This document shows positions 1-7,166 of a stretch of 64,000 nt of DNA, piece after piece (position 1 is the first letter of the stretch; every line of letters starts with the position of its first letter). Location: assembly GCA_040080965.1 (NCBI GenBank), contig JBEBHH010000011.1, positions 1 through 64,000 on the forward strand, in the 5' to 3' direction. Origin of the DNA: SHZI01 sp040080965 (lineage in GTDB: Bacteria; Pseudomonadota; Gammaproteobacteria; Steroidobacterales; GCA-2729495). The notes beneath the pieces are model-generated. The model ran no database searches and was not told the origin of the DNA. It worked only from the letters and a program-made list of their open reading frames with translations. The position numbers and the translations under genes were made by a program.

Positions 1-277
1 GGTCGATCTTCTCGTTGGTGGCGTCGCAGCAGGACTGGGACTGGTTGGCAGCGTTCAGTGCCTGGTTGGCCGTGCTCTGGGCACCGGAAGCCGTCTGCTT
101 GGCCTCGGAAGCAGCAGCGCTGGCGGCATCAGCAGCCGACTTGGCGGCCGATGCATCGGCAGCTACGCGGTCCACACGGGCGGAAAGTTCGTCCAGCTTG
201 GTCGTGGAGGCGCAGCCGGAAGCGATCACCATCGCGAGGGCGACGGCGCTTCCCTGAAGAGCGGTTCTGATTTTCAT
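1..277 (-). CDS. Lpp/OprI-like alanine-zipper outer-membrane lipoprotein (3' end cut by window edge)
   Basis: The gene starts at the ATG at 277 and reads off the left edge without a stop; 92 codons are visible. The N-terminus has a short positive region (MKIRT), a hydrophobic core and a lipobox ASGC, so it should be a lipidated lipoprotein with Cys22 as the modified residue. After it comes a heptad-like, Ala/Ser-rich helix (DELSARVDRVAADASAAKSA) typical of the trimeric alanine-zipper of Braun lipoprotein/OprI. The visible C-terminal part has CCDATNEKID, as in Lpp/OprI relatives of environmental gammaproteobacteria, which usually end a few residues later. Family members tether or organise the outer membrane and peptidoglycan. 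The terminal Lys cannot be checked here. Confidence 0.87.
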   Translation of the reverse strand, partial: MKIRTALQGSAVALAMVIASGCASTTKLDELSARVDRVAADASAAKSAADAASAAASEAKQTASGAQSTANQALNAANQSQSCCDATNEKID

Positions 278-350
278 AGCTAAAGTTCCTCAACAGCAGA
301 TTTAAGGTAAACAACACACCCGGAGAATTTGGTCGCCGAGAATTACAAGA

Positions 351-368
351 AACCGCCTCGGGGCGGTG
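351..368 (-). other. GC hairpin followed by a T-rich run in the lipoprotein leader
   Basis: The arms ACCGCC (352-357) and GGCGGT (362-367) form a 6-bp hairpin with a 4-nt loop. Read on the minus strand it is followed by TTTCTTGT, so it resembles a weak intrinsic terminator placed inside the 5' leader of the lipoprotein gene. It could attenuate or stabilise that transcript. Confidence 0.4.
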
Positions 369-379
369 TTCTTCCGAAA

Positions 380-408
380 ATGATGAACGAATAAAGGTTA
401 AATCGCAA
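380..408 (-). promoter_or_regulatory. Probable sigma70 promoter of the Lpp-like gene
   Basis: On the minus strand a -35-like TTGCGA (403-408) is followed, after a 17-nt spacer, by a -10-like CATCAT (380-385). Each matches 4 of 6 consensus bases. Transcription would start near 373, giving a leader of about 95 nt for the lipoprotein mRNA. The spacing is right but the call rests on motif match alone. Confidence 0.45.
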
Positions 409-462
409 TCTGGAAGTGGCTTGGCGCTTGGGTTTCAGCCCGACATGGCCGTTTCTGGCGGA

Positions 463-496
463 GGTCCCGGGGCGTGCCGGGCACCCATTTTGTTTT
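463..496 (+). terminator. Intrinsic-terminator-like hairpin with T tract upstream of lexA
   Basis: The left arm GGTCCCGG (463-470) pairs with CCGGGCACC (477-485) with one bulged base, and CATTTTGTTTT follows at 486-496. On the plus strand this is a good Rho-independent terminator shape, yet no plus-strand gene lies before it. It may end a short unannotated transcript or insulate lexA. Confidence 0.5.
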
Positions 497-511
497 CCAT
501 AAATTGAGGGT

Positions 512-539
512 GTCGGCCGGCGGGTGACGAGCGGCCGAC
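512..539. other. Perfect 8-bp inverted repeat just upstream of the lexA promoter
   Basis: GTCGGCCG (512-519) and CGGCCGAC (532-539) are perfect inverted copies around a 12-nt loop. The element lies 20 nt before the lexA -35 box, so it is outside the predicted lexA mRNA. It could be an operator or a hairpin in an unannotated transcript. Confidence 0.4.
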
Positions 540-558
540 CTGCGGGTTCCGACCGGAC

Positions 559-586
559 TTGCGGCTGGCCGGGATCTGTATATACA
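559..586 (+). promoter_or_regulatory. lexA promoter (-35/-10)
   Basis: TTGCGG (559-564) and TATACA (581-586) are separated by 16 nt. The -10 lies inside the first LexA box, as expected for an SOS-repressed promoter. Confidence 0.6.
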
Positions 587-591
587 CTCAG
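576..591 (+). promoter_or_regulatory. LexA (SOS) box 1, near-consensus
   Basis: CTGTATATACACTCAG has the CTGT-N8 half of the gammaproteobacterial CTGT-N8-ACAG operator and a 3-of-4 match (TCAG) in the second half. It overlaps the predicted -10 element, so bound LexA would block RNA polymerase. Confidence 0.75.
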
Positions 592-593
592 TC

Positions 594-609
594 CTGTACG
601 CATATACAG
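594..609 (+). promoter_or_regulatory. LexA (SOS) box 2, perfect consensus
   Basis: CTGTACGCATATACAG is a perfect CTGT-N8-ACAG operator covering the predicted transcription start. Two boxes in tandem, 18 nt apart start to start, resemble the double-operator autoregulation of E. coli lexA. It ends 13 nt before the lexA ATG. Confidence 0.9.
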
Positions 610-622
610 GATTGGAAAGAGC

Positions 623-1276
623 ATGTCCCCCAGCGCCGATCTCACCCCCCGCCAGGCAGAAATTCTCGATTTTATTCAGAGGTTTATTGCGGAAACCGGG
701 ATGCCTCCCACCCGGGCTGACATGGCCCGGGAACTGGGTTTCCGGTCGGCCAATGCCGCTGAAGAACACCTGCGGACACTGCAACGGAAGGGGGTCATCG
801 AACTCCTGCCCGGCACGTCCCGCGGCATCCGGCTGCTGGATGCATCCCATACCATTTCGGGCGACTCAGCCAATGATGAAGAGGGCCTGCCGCTCGTCGG
901 CCGGGTCGCCGCCGGTCAGCCCATTCTGGCGGCCGAACACATCGAGGCCCGTTACCGTCTCGATCTCGCGCTGTTCAATCCGCGCCCCCACTACCTGCTC
1001 CGCGTCCAGGGCATGAGCATGCGGGATGCCGGCATCCTCGATGGTGACCTGGTGGCGGTGCGTCGTCAGCCCGACGTTCGCAACGGCCAGATCGTGGTGG
1101 CGCGCCTGGAAGAGGAGGTGACCGTCAAGCGTTATCGCCAGACCGGCACCACCGTCACGCTGCTGCCACAGAACCCGGACTACCAGCCGATCAAGGTCGA
1201 CCTGAAGGCCGAGCATCTGGTCATTGAGGGCGTCGTCGTGGGCGTCATCCGCAACGGCATGGCCACCGCCGCGTGA
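623..1276 (+). CDS. lexA: LexA repressor, SOS regulator and autoprotease
   Basis: The protein has 217 aa. The ATG at 623 was chosen because GGAAAGA lies just upstream and both SOS boxes lie before it; an in-frame extension to 524 would run through the operators. The N-terminal winged helix (about 1-70) begins LTPRQAEILDFI and contains PPTRADMARELGF. The C-terminal S24 domain has the Ala97-Gly98 self-cleavage site, catalytic Ser132 (GMSMRDAG) and Lys169 (TVKRY). The 37-residue Ser-Lys spacing equals that of E. coli LexA. It represses SOS genes until RecA filaments trigger cleavage. It heads an operon with imuA, imuB and dnaE2, so it probably controls its own mutasome. Confidence 0.97.
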   Translation: MSPSADLTPRQAEILDFIQRFIAETGMPPTRADMARELGFRSANAAEEHLRTLQRKGVIELLPGTSRGIRLLDASHTISGDSANDEEGLPLVGRVAAGQPILAAEHIEARYRLDLALFNPRPHYLLRVQGMSMRDAGILDGDLVAVRRQPDVRNGQIVVARLEEEVTVKRYRQTGTTVTLLPQNPDYQPIKVDLKAEHLVIEGVVVGVIRNGMATAA

Positions 1277-1297
1277 TTTCCCGTCACTGCACTGCTC

Positions 1298-1984
1298 GTG
1301 ATTCCTTCCGTGATTCCATCGTCGTTGTCCCCGCCGCTCCTGTTACGGATACCGACCGGATTCCCCGCGCTCGATGCGCTCCTTGGCGGTGGCTGGCCCA
1401 CCGGCATGCTGACGGAATTGCTGGTGTCCAGGCAGGGCAGCGGCGAACTCGGACTGCTGAGCCCGGCCCTGGCACGGCTGACCACCACCGGTACACCGGT
1501 CCCTGACGCCACCAGTCCGAACGCCCCTGCCCGAAACGCTCCTGCCCGAAACGCTACGGCTCCACATGCTGCTGCCCGGTGGGTGATGCTCATCGCTCCA
1601 CCCTGGATTCCCTATGCCCCCGGACTCTACTGGCAGGGCCTGGCCCTCGACCGTGTACTGACGCTCCGGGTCCGGCAGCCGCCGGAAGTTTTTTGGGCCA
1701 TGGATGAGACATTGCGTTCCGGGGCCTGTGCCGGCGTTATCGCGTGGGCCGGCACGGCAGCCATCCAGGGCGCAGCACGTTCACTGCTGCAGCGATTGCA
1801 CCTCCTGGCTGGCAAGCAGCAGGCCTGGGCGGTCCTGATCCGTGCAGCGCGGTTTCGCCGGGAGCGATCTCCCGCCCGCCTGCGCCTGGAGATCCGGTCG
1901 CCATCCCCGGCCACGCTGCAGGTGGAGATCTTCAGGAACGGCTGGCGCGGTGCGGGGGCGGTCACCATCGAACGGCGCTTCTAG
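1298..1984 (+). CDS. imuA: ImuA, RecA-like accessory protein of the SOS mutasome
   Basis: The protein has 228 aa from a GTG start 21 nt after the lexA stop. IPTGFPALDALLGGGWPTGMLTELL is the RecA/SulA-like opening of the ImuA family, and the usual Walker A is degenerate. Family knowledge: ImuA works with ImuB and DnaE2 in error-prone translesion synthesis after DNA damage. A low-complexity insert of NAPAR repeats sits at about residues 75-85 between two conserved parts. The next gene is imuB and all are read in the same direction, so it should be SOS induced from the lexA promoter. Confidence 0.9.
   Translation: MIPSVIPSSLSPPLLLRIPTGFPALDALLGGGWPTGMLTELLVSRQGSGELGLLSPALARLTTTGTPVPDATSPNAPARNAPARNATAPHAAARWVMLIAPPWIPYAPGLYWQGLALDRVLTLRVRQPPEVFWAMDETLRSGACAGVIAWAGTAAIQGAARSLLQRLHLLAGKQQAWAVLIRAARFRRERSPARLRLEIRSPSPATLQVEIFRNGWRGAGAVTIERRF
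1520..1549 (+). repeat. Two-copy 15-bp tandem repeat inside imuA
   Basis: AACGCCCCTGCCCGA (1520-1534) is followed by AACGCTCCTGCCCGA (1535-1549), differing at one base, then a partial third copy. It keeps the frame and encodes NAPAR-NAPAR, probably a slippage expansion in a linker. Confidence 0.85.
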
Positions 1985-2146
1985 TCACCAACTCAACCGG
2001 AGCCACCACCAAAGAAGTGGCGCATTTGTTTCATGGCACGTTTCCCGAACGAGCACGCCCGTATCAGGTCCGGCGCAGCATTGCCCGGCCAGGCGGCGGA
2101 GCATGCGATCCCCCAGGCCAGGCTCGCCGCCTCGCTGCCGGGGCCC

Positions 2147-3622
2147 ATGCCTGCCCAACTCTGGCTTTGCCTGTATTTGCCGCAGCTGCCCCTGGAGGCC
2201 GGGGCGGGCAGGGCGCGGAGCAGTCAACCGCTCGCCATCTGCTCGGAGGAGGGCCGCCGCACTCTCATCGTCACTGCGAATGAGCTCGCGAGTGACCGGG
2301 GCGTGCGCCCGGGCATGCCCGTCAGTTCCGCACTGGCGCTGGTGCCTGGACTGGTCCTCGAGGCGCGTTCTCCGGCGCTCGAGACGGCGGCACTGTCGCG
2401 GCTGGCCCGCTGGGCCTGCCGCTTCACGCCGGCCGTCACCATCAGTCCGGATGGTGCCCTGCTGCTCGAGGTGCAGGGCAGCCTGCGCCTGTTCAACGGC
2501 CTTGAAGCGCTGCAGGCGGTCGTGGCCAGGGATCTGCGGACCCGGGGCCATGAGGTGCGCATTGCCTGTGCCCCCACGGCCCGTGCAGCCTTGTGGCTGG
2601 CGAGGGCCGGGGTCGGGCAACCGGTCCGGTTTGCTTCCGGGGCCAGCGGCGTGGAGTTACGCCAGCTGCTTGCCAGCCTTCCTGTGAGCCAGCTGGGCTG
2701 GCCGGCGCGCACCGTCCGGACGCTGCTGCAGATGGGGCTCGTGACGGTGGGTGACTGCCTCCGCCTGCCCCGCGAAGGCTTCGCCCGGCGGCTGGGTCCC
2801 CAGCGCCTTCGCGAACTGGACCAGGCCCTCGGCCGGAGCCCCGAGCCGCAGCGGCCGTACACGCCGCCCTCCCGTTTCCAGTCCCGGCTCGAACTCCCGG
2901 CGGAAACCACTGATGCCGCGCTGTTGCTCGCAGGGTTTCAGCAACTCTTCCGGGACCTGAAGCAGGTGCTCGAGTCCCGCCAGGCCAGCGTCCGCCTGGT
3001 GTGGTGCCGGCTGGCGCACTCCGATGGTCCCGAGACCCGCCTGTGCCTCCGCCTGCGTCAGCCGGCAAACCACCCCGCAGGCCATTTGTCCGGGCTCCTG
3101 CGCCTGCGGCTCGAGGCGCTGGCCCTGCCCGGCCCGGTCAACGGCCTGGCTGTGCAGGCCGATCTGGAACCCGGGCAGTCACCCGCCGGCACGGACCTGT
3201 TCGGCCAGAGCCTGCGGCCGGACGACGGGCTGCAGGCCTTGCTTGAACGCCTCCGTGCGCGACTGGGCGGGCAGGCGGTGCAGGGTCTCGCGTTGCGCGC
3301 GGAGCACCGGCCGGAGCATGCCTGGCGGACGGTGGCAGACCCTCTTGCGGCATCCGGGACCAGCGACCGGTTGATGGCTGCCCGTTCCCGGCCCGTCTGG
3401 CTGTTATCGACGCCGGAGCAGCTCGCACTGAGTGCCGGGCGGCCCGGGTGGCACGGGCTGCTACTTCTCGAGCACGGCCCCGAACGCATCGAAAGCGGCT
3501 GGTGGGATGGCGGGGACGTCCGCAGGGATTACTACCGGGCCAGCAATCCCCGCGGTGCAACGCTCTGGGTGTACCAGGACCTGCGCAGCCAGGACTGGTA
3601 TCTGCACGGTGTCTTCGGGTGA
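2147..3622 (+). CDS. imuB: ImuB, inactive Y-family polymerase-like hub of the SOS mutasome
   Basis: From the ATG at 2147 the protein has 491 aa and begins MPAQLWLCLYLPQLPLE, the family's usual start; an in-frame ATG at 2033 would add 38 residues of low conservation. The fold is Y-family, but the palm aspartate motif is replaced by LYLPQLPLE and the SxDE motif region reads LLEVQGSLRLFNG, so the catalytic carboxylates are missing, as known for ImuB. ImuB bridges the beta clamp, ImuA and DnaE2. Its stop overlaps the GTG of dnaE2 (GTGA), pointing to translational coupling. Confidence 0.93.
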   Translation: MPAQLWLCLYLPQLPLEAGAGRARSSQPLAICSEEGRRTLIVTANELASDRGVRPGMPVSSALALVPGLVLEARSPALETAALSRLARWACRFTPAVTISPDGALLLEVQGSLRLFNGLEALQAVVARDLRTRGHEVRIACAPTARAALWLARAGVGQPVRFASGASGVELRQLLASLPVSQLGWPARTVRTLLQMGLVTVGDCLRLPREGFARRLGPQRLRELDQALGRSPEPQRPYTPPSRFQSRLELPAETTDAALLLAGFQQLFRDLKQVLESRQASVRLVWCRLAHSDGPETRLCLRLRQPANHPAGHLSGLLRLRLEALALPGPVNGLAVQADLEPGQSPAGTDLFGQSLRPDDGLQALLERLRARLGGQAVQGLALRAEHRPEHAWRTVADPLAASGTSDRLMAARSRPVWLLSTPEQLALSAGRPGWHGLLLLEHGPERIESGWWDGGDVRRDYYRASNPRGATLWVYQDLRSQDWYLHGVFG

Positions 3623-6600
3623 CGCGTTACGCCGAGCTCCATTGCATCAGCAACTTCACGTTCCTGCGGGGCGCTTCCCACCCTGCCGAGCTGGTGGAGC
3701 GGGCGGCGGCACTGGGCTACACCGCCCTGGCGCTGACCGACGAATGTTCCGTGGCAGGCATCGTTCGCGCGCACGTGGCGGCGCGCGGTCATGCCGTGAA
3801 GCTGCTCATTGGCAGCGAATTCAGCATTGCAGACGGTTTGCGGCTGGTCGTGCTCGCTGCCGACCGGGAAGGTTACGCGGCGCTCTGCGGCCTGATCACC
3901 CGTGGACGACGCGCGGCCGACAAGGGCTCCTATTGCCTGGTGCGCGCGGACTTCGAGCAGCTGCCGGCCGGGTGCCTGGTGCTCTGGCTCCCGCCGGAGA
4001 TGCCCGGAGCGGCCGACGCTGCCTGGCTGCGCGCACATTTCGCCGGACGGGTCTGGCTTGGCGTGGAGCTGCACGCGGACGGGGACGAGCCGGGACGCTG
4101 CGCCCGGCTGCTGGCGTTTGCCGACGCCAATGGCATTCCACCGGTCGCCGCGGGCGACGTGCACATGCACGTGCGCGGCCGCCGGGCGGTGCAGGACACC
4201 CTGGCGGCGATCCGCCGCCGGTTGCCACTGGGTTCCGGCGCCGCCGGCCTGCATCCCAACGGCGAGCGTCACCTGCGCAGCCTCGCCGACCTGCAGCGCA
4301 TCTATCCCGCCCGGCTGCTCGAGGCCACGCTGGAGATTGCCGGCCGGCTGGATTTCTCCCTGGACGAGCTGCGCTACCAGTACCCCCACGAGCTGGTGCC
4401 GTCCGGCCATTCGCCCAACAGCTGGCTGCGCCACCGCACGCTGCAGGGATTGCAGGAGCGCTGGCCGGCTGGCACATCGGCCGACATCCGGTCGCTGGTG
4501 GAGCACGAGCTCGAACTGATCGGCGAGCTGCGTTACGAAGCCTATTTCCTGACGGTGGACGACATTGTCCGGTTTGCCAGGAGCCGGGGCATCCTCTGCC
4601 AGGGCCGCGGTTCGGCGGCCAATTCGGCCGTGTGCTTCTGCCTGGGGATCACCGAGGTGGATCCGGCCCACATGTCTTTGCTCTTCGAGCGCTTCATCTC
4701 CCGGGAGCGCAACGAGCCGCCCGATATCGACGTGGATTTCGAGCACGAACGCCGCGAGGAGGTGATCCAGTACATCTACCAGCGCTATGGCAGGGACCGG
4801 GCCGCGCTGACGGCCACTGTCATTACCTATTGCCCGCGCAGCGCCATCCGCGACGTGGGTCGTGCGCTGGGCCTGTCCGAGGCCCAGCTCGGCCGGGTGG
4901 TGCGCAACCTGCAGTGGTGGGACGGCCAGGCCGTTGCGCCGGAGCGCATCCGGGAGGCGGGCTTCGATCCGGGCAGTCCGCTGATGCGCCGGCTGGCGCT
5001 CCTGGCCGGCCAGCTGATCGGCTTTCCGCGGCATCTCTCCCAGCACGTCGGGGGCTTCGTGATCGCCGAGGAGCCGCTCTGGCGGCTGGTGCCCATCGAG
5101 AACGCGTCCATGGCGGACCGGACCGTCATCCAGTGGGACAAGGATGACCTCGATGAGATGGGGCTGCTCAAGGTGGACGTGCTCGGGCTCGGCATGCTGT
5201 CGGCCATTCGCCGCAGCTTTGCACTGCTCCGGGAGCACAAGGGGCGGGACTTTTCCCTGTGCACGGTGCCGGCTGAAGATCCACTGGTGTACGAGATGAT
5301 CTGCCGGGGCGACACCACAGGCGTTTTCCAGATCGAGTCCCGGGCGCAGATGGCCATGCTGCCCAGGCTCAGGCCCCGCTGCTACTACGACCTGGTGATC
5401 GAGGTGGCCATTGTCCGGCCCGGCCCCATCCAGGGCGACATGGTCCATCCCTATCTGCGCCGCCGGAGCGGGGAGGAGCCCGTCACCTATCCCAGTCCGG
5501 AAGTGCGCCAGGTGCTGAAACGTACGCTCGGTGTGCCCATCTTCCAGGAGCAGGTCATGCAGCTCGCCGTCGTGGCTGCGGGGTTCTCGCCCGGCGAGGC
5601 TGACCAGCTGCGCCGGGCGATGGCCGCGTGGCGCCGGCGGGGCGGCCTGGGCCACTTCGAGGAGCGGCTGATCTCGGGCATGCGGGCCCGCAACTATTCC
5701 GCGGAATTCGCCCGCCAGATCTTCAACCAGATATGCGGCTTCGGTGAGTACGGTTTCCCGGAGTCCCATGCCGCCAGCTTTGCGCTGCTGGTCTACGTCT
5801 CCGCCTGGCTGAAGCACCACGAGCCCGCGGCATTCACCTGCGCCTTGCTGAACAGCCAGCCGATGGGCTTCTACGCGCCTTCCCAGCTTGTCCAGAGCGC
5901 CCGCAGGGCGGGTGTCGAGGTGCGCCCCGCAGAGATCAATCACAGCGACTGGGACTGCAGCCTCGAAGCCACGGCGGAGGGCGGCCATGCGCTCCGGCTC
6001 GGCTTGCGGCTGGCCGGCGGGCTCGGCAAGGAGGCGGGCCTCCAGGTAGTCCATTGCCGTGGCGGACGGGACTATCGCAGCGTCCAGGACCTGGCGGTGC
6101 GCACCGGCCTGGGCCGGCACGAGCTGGCCGCTCTCGCCGCGTCGGGCGCCCTGGCCGGCATCGCCGGCCATCGCCACCGGGCGCACTGGGCCGTGGCGGG
6201 CGCCGAGCCGCCGCTACCCGTGTTTCCGGAACTGCAGATCGCGGAGGGCATACCGCTGCTCAGCGCGCCGACCGAGGGCCAGGACATCGCTGCGGACTAC
6301 CGGAGCCTGGGCCTCACGCTCGGCCGGCATCCCCTGGCGCTCCTGCGTGCACGCCTGCGGCGCCACGGCATCAGCCCGGCCATGGATCTCCAGGAGGCCC
6401 GGGATGAGGCCCGGGTGCATGTGGCCGGCATCGTCACCACCCGGCAACGGCCCGCCAGTGCGGCAGGGGTCACCTTCGTGACCCTGGAGGATGAAACCGG
6501 CTGCATCAACCTGATCGTCTGGCCGCAGCTGGCGGAGCGTCAGCGCCGGGTGTTGCTGGAGTCGCGCCTGATGGGCGTCCGGGGGCAGGTGCAGCGGCAG

Positions 6601-6690
6601 GGGGATGTCCTGCACGTGGTGGCAATGCGCCTCGAGGACCACACCGCGCTGCTCGGCGAGCTGCCCTCGCGTAGCCGGGACTTTTCCTAG
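3619..6690 (+). CDS. dnaE2: DnaE2/ImuC, error-prone DNA polymerase III alpha subunit
   Basis: The protein has 1023 aa. The GTG at 3619 overlaps the imuB stop and yields MTRYAELHCISNFTFLRGAS, the standard start. A PHP domain fills roughly residues 1-280. The polymerase core has PDIDVDFEHERREEV and KVDVLGLGMLS, which carry the catalytic aspartates, followed by helix-hairpin-helix and an OB fold near the end (VAGIVTTRQRPASAAG). It performs translesion synthesis with ImuA and ImuB in SOS mutagenesis. Length fits the DnaE2 branch (about 1020-1080 aa) rather than replicative DnaE (about 1160). Its TAG stop lies within a CTAG shared with the converging gene. Confidence 0.96.
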   Translation: MTRYAELHCISNFTFLRGASHPAELVERAAALGYTALALTDECSVAGIVRAHVAARGHAVKLLIGSEFSIADGLRLVVLAADREGYAALCGLITRGRRAADKGSYCLVRADFEQLPAGCLVLWLPPEMPGAADAAWLRAHFAGRVWLGVELHADGDEPGRCARLLAFADANGIPPVAAGDVHMHVRGRRAVQDTLAAIRRRLPLGSGAAGLHPNGERHLRSLADLQRIYPARLLEATLEIAGRLDFSLDELRYQYPHELVPSGHSPNSWLRHRTLQGLQERWPAGTSADIRSLVEHELELIGELRYEAYFLTVDDIVRFARSRGILCQGRGSAANSAVCFCLGITEVDPAHMSLLFERFISRERNEPPDIDVDFEHERREEVIQYIYQRYGRDRAALTATVITYCPRSAIRDVGRALGLSEAQLGRVVRNLQWWDGQAVAPERIREAGFDPGSPLMRRLALLAGQLIGFPRHLSQHVGGFVIAEEPLWRLVPIENASMADRTVIQWDKDDLDEMGLLKVDVLGLGMLSAIRRSFALLREHKGRDFSLCTVPAEDPLVYEMICRGDTTGVFQIESRAQMAMLPRLRPRCYYDLVIEVAIVRPGPIQGDMVHPYLRRRSGEEPVTYPSPEVRQVLKRTLGVPIFQEQVMQLAVVAAGFSPGEADQLRRAMAAWRRRGGLGHFEERLISGMRARNYSAEFARQIFNQICGFGEYGFPESHAASFALLVYVSAWLKHHEPAAFTCALLNSQPMGFYAPSQLVQSARRAGVEVRPAEINHSDWDCSLEATAEGGHALRLGLRLAGGLGKEAGLQVVHCRGGRDYRSVQDLAVRTGLGRHELAALAASGALAGIAGHRHRAHWAVAGAEPPLPVFPELQIAEGIPLLSAPTEGQDIAADYRSLGLTLGRHPLALLRARLRRHGISPAMDLQEARDEARVHVAGIVTTRQRPASAAGVTFVTLEDETGCINLIVWPQLAERQRRVLLESRLMGVRGQVQRQGDVLHVVAMRLEDHTALLGELPSRSRDFS

Positions 6691-7028
6691 TCCTCGACCA
6701 GGAAGTCCTCGAAGTCCTCCAGGTCCCGGGCGATGCGCTTGCGTTCCAGGAAGTCATCCAGCTTCCGGCGCGCGCATTGCATGTCTGGCGCCTTGCCATG
6801 CCGGGATTCCGCCTCGAGCTCCGCAATGAGGCTCTCGACGTTGATCTCGATGGATTGCTCACCGACATTGTCGGTAACGGCCACCTCGGCCTCGAGTCCT
6901 TCGTCGACTGCTTCCTCCACCCCGGCCTCCGGACCGTCGAGATCTTCGATCGCCTCCGCGAACTCGGGAGGTGGTTCCGGCGGGCGAATCCTCTCGGCCC
7001 TGACGAGTACCGCAGACTTGCGACCCAT
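6687..7028 (-). CDS. Small acidic protein with a PA3496-like C-terminal motif, function unknown
   Basis: The protein has 113 aa from an ATG at 7028. The first 85 residues are strongly acidic and Pro/Glu-rich (RPPEPPPEFAEAIEDLD). The last 30 (ARRKLDDFLERKRIARDLED) form a charged helix like that of the short PA3496-type proteins of gammaproteobacteria. It has no signal peptide or membrane segment. It converges on dnaE2 and overlaps it by 4 nt in a palindromic CTAG that supplies both TAG stops. The family link rests on one short motif. Confidence 0.6.
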   Translation of the reverse strand: MGRKSAVLVRAERIRPPEPPPEFAEAIEDLDGPEAGVEEAVDEGLEAEVAVTDNVGEQSIEINVESLIAELEAESRHGKAPDMQCARRKLDDFLERKRIARDLEDFEDFLVED

Positions 7029-7166
7029 TGATCAATCCTTATGTTCAAAGCGCAACGCCGACGCGGTTTTTATAATCACCTCACCCGGGGATGACAATCC
7101 TCATTTCATGAATTCGTGAACTGATTCCGGTGCCAGTGCACAGGGCACGGACCGGCCGCGAAGCGG

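Larger units (their letters stand above)
278..622. other. 345-bp divergent intergenic region between the Lpp-like gene and lexA
   Basis: No convincing protein-coding gene is visible here. It carries a candidate promoter and leader hairpin for the minus-strand lipoprotein, a plus-strand terminator-like hairpin at 463-496, a second strong hairpin at 512-539, and the lexA promoter with two LexA boxes. Confidence 0.7.

Noticed and set aside
3532..6186. An 884-codon open frame on the minus strand through dnaE2
   Set aside because: It is antisense to a complete, conserved DnaE2. GC-rich codon use keeps the opposite frame open, and its translation has no recognisable domain.
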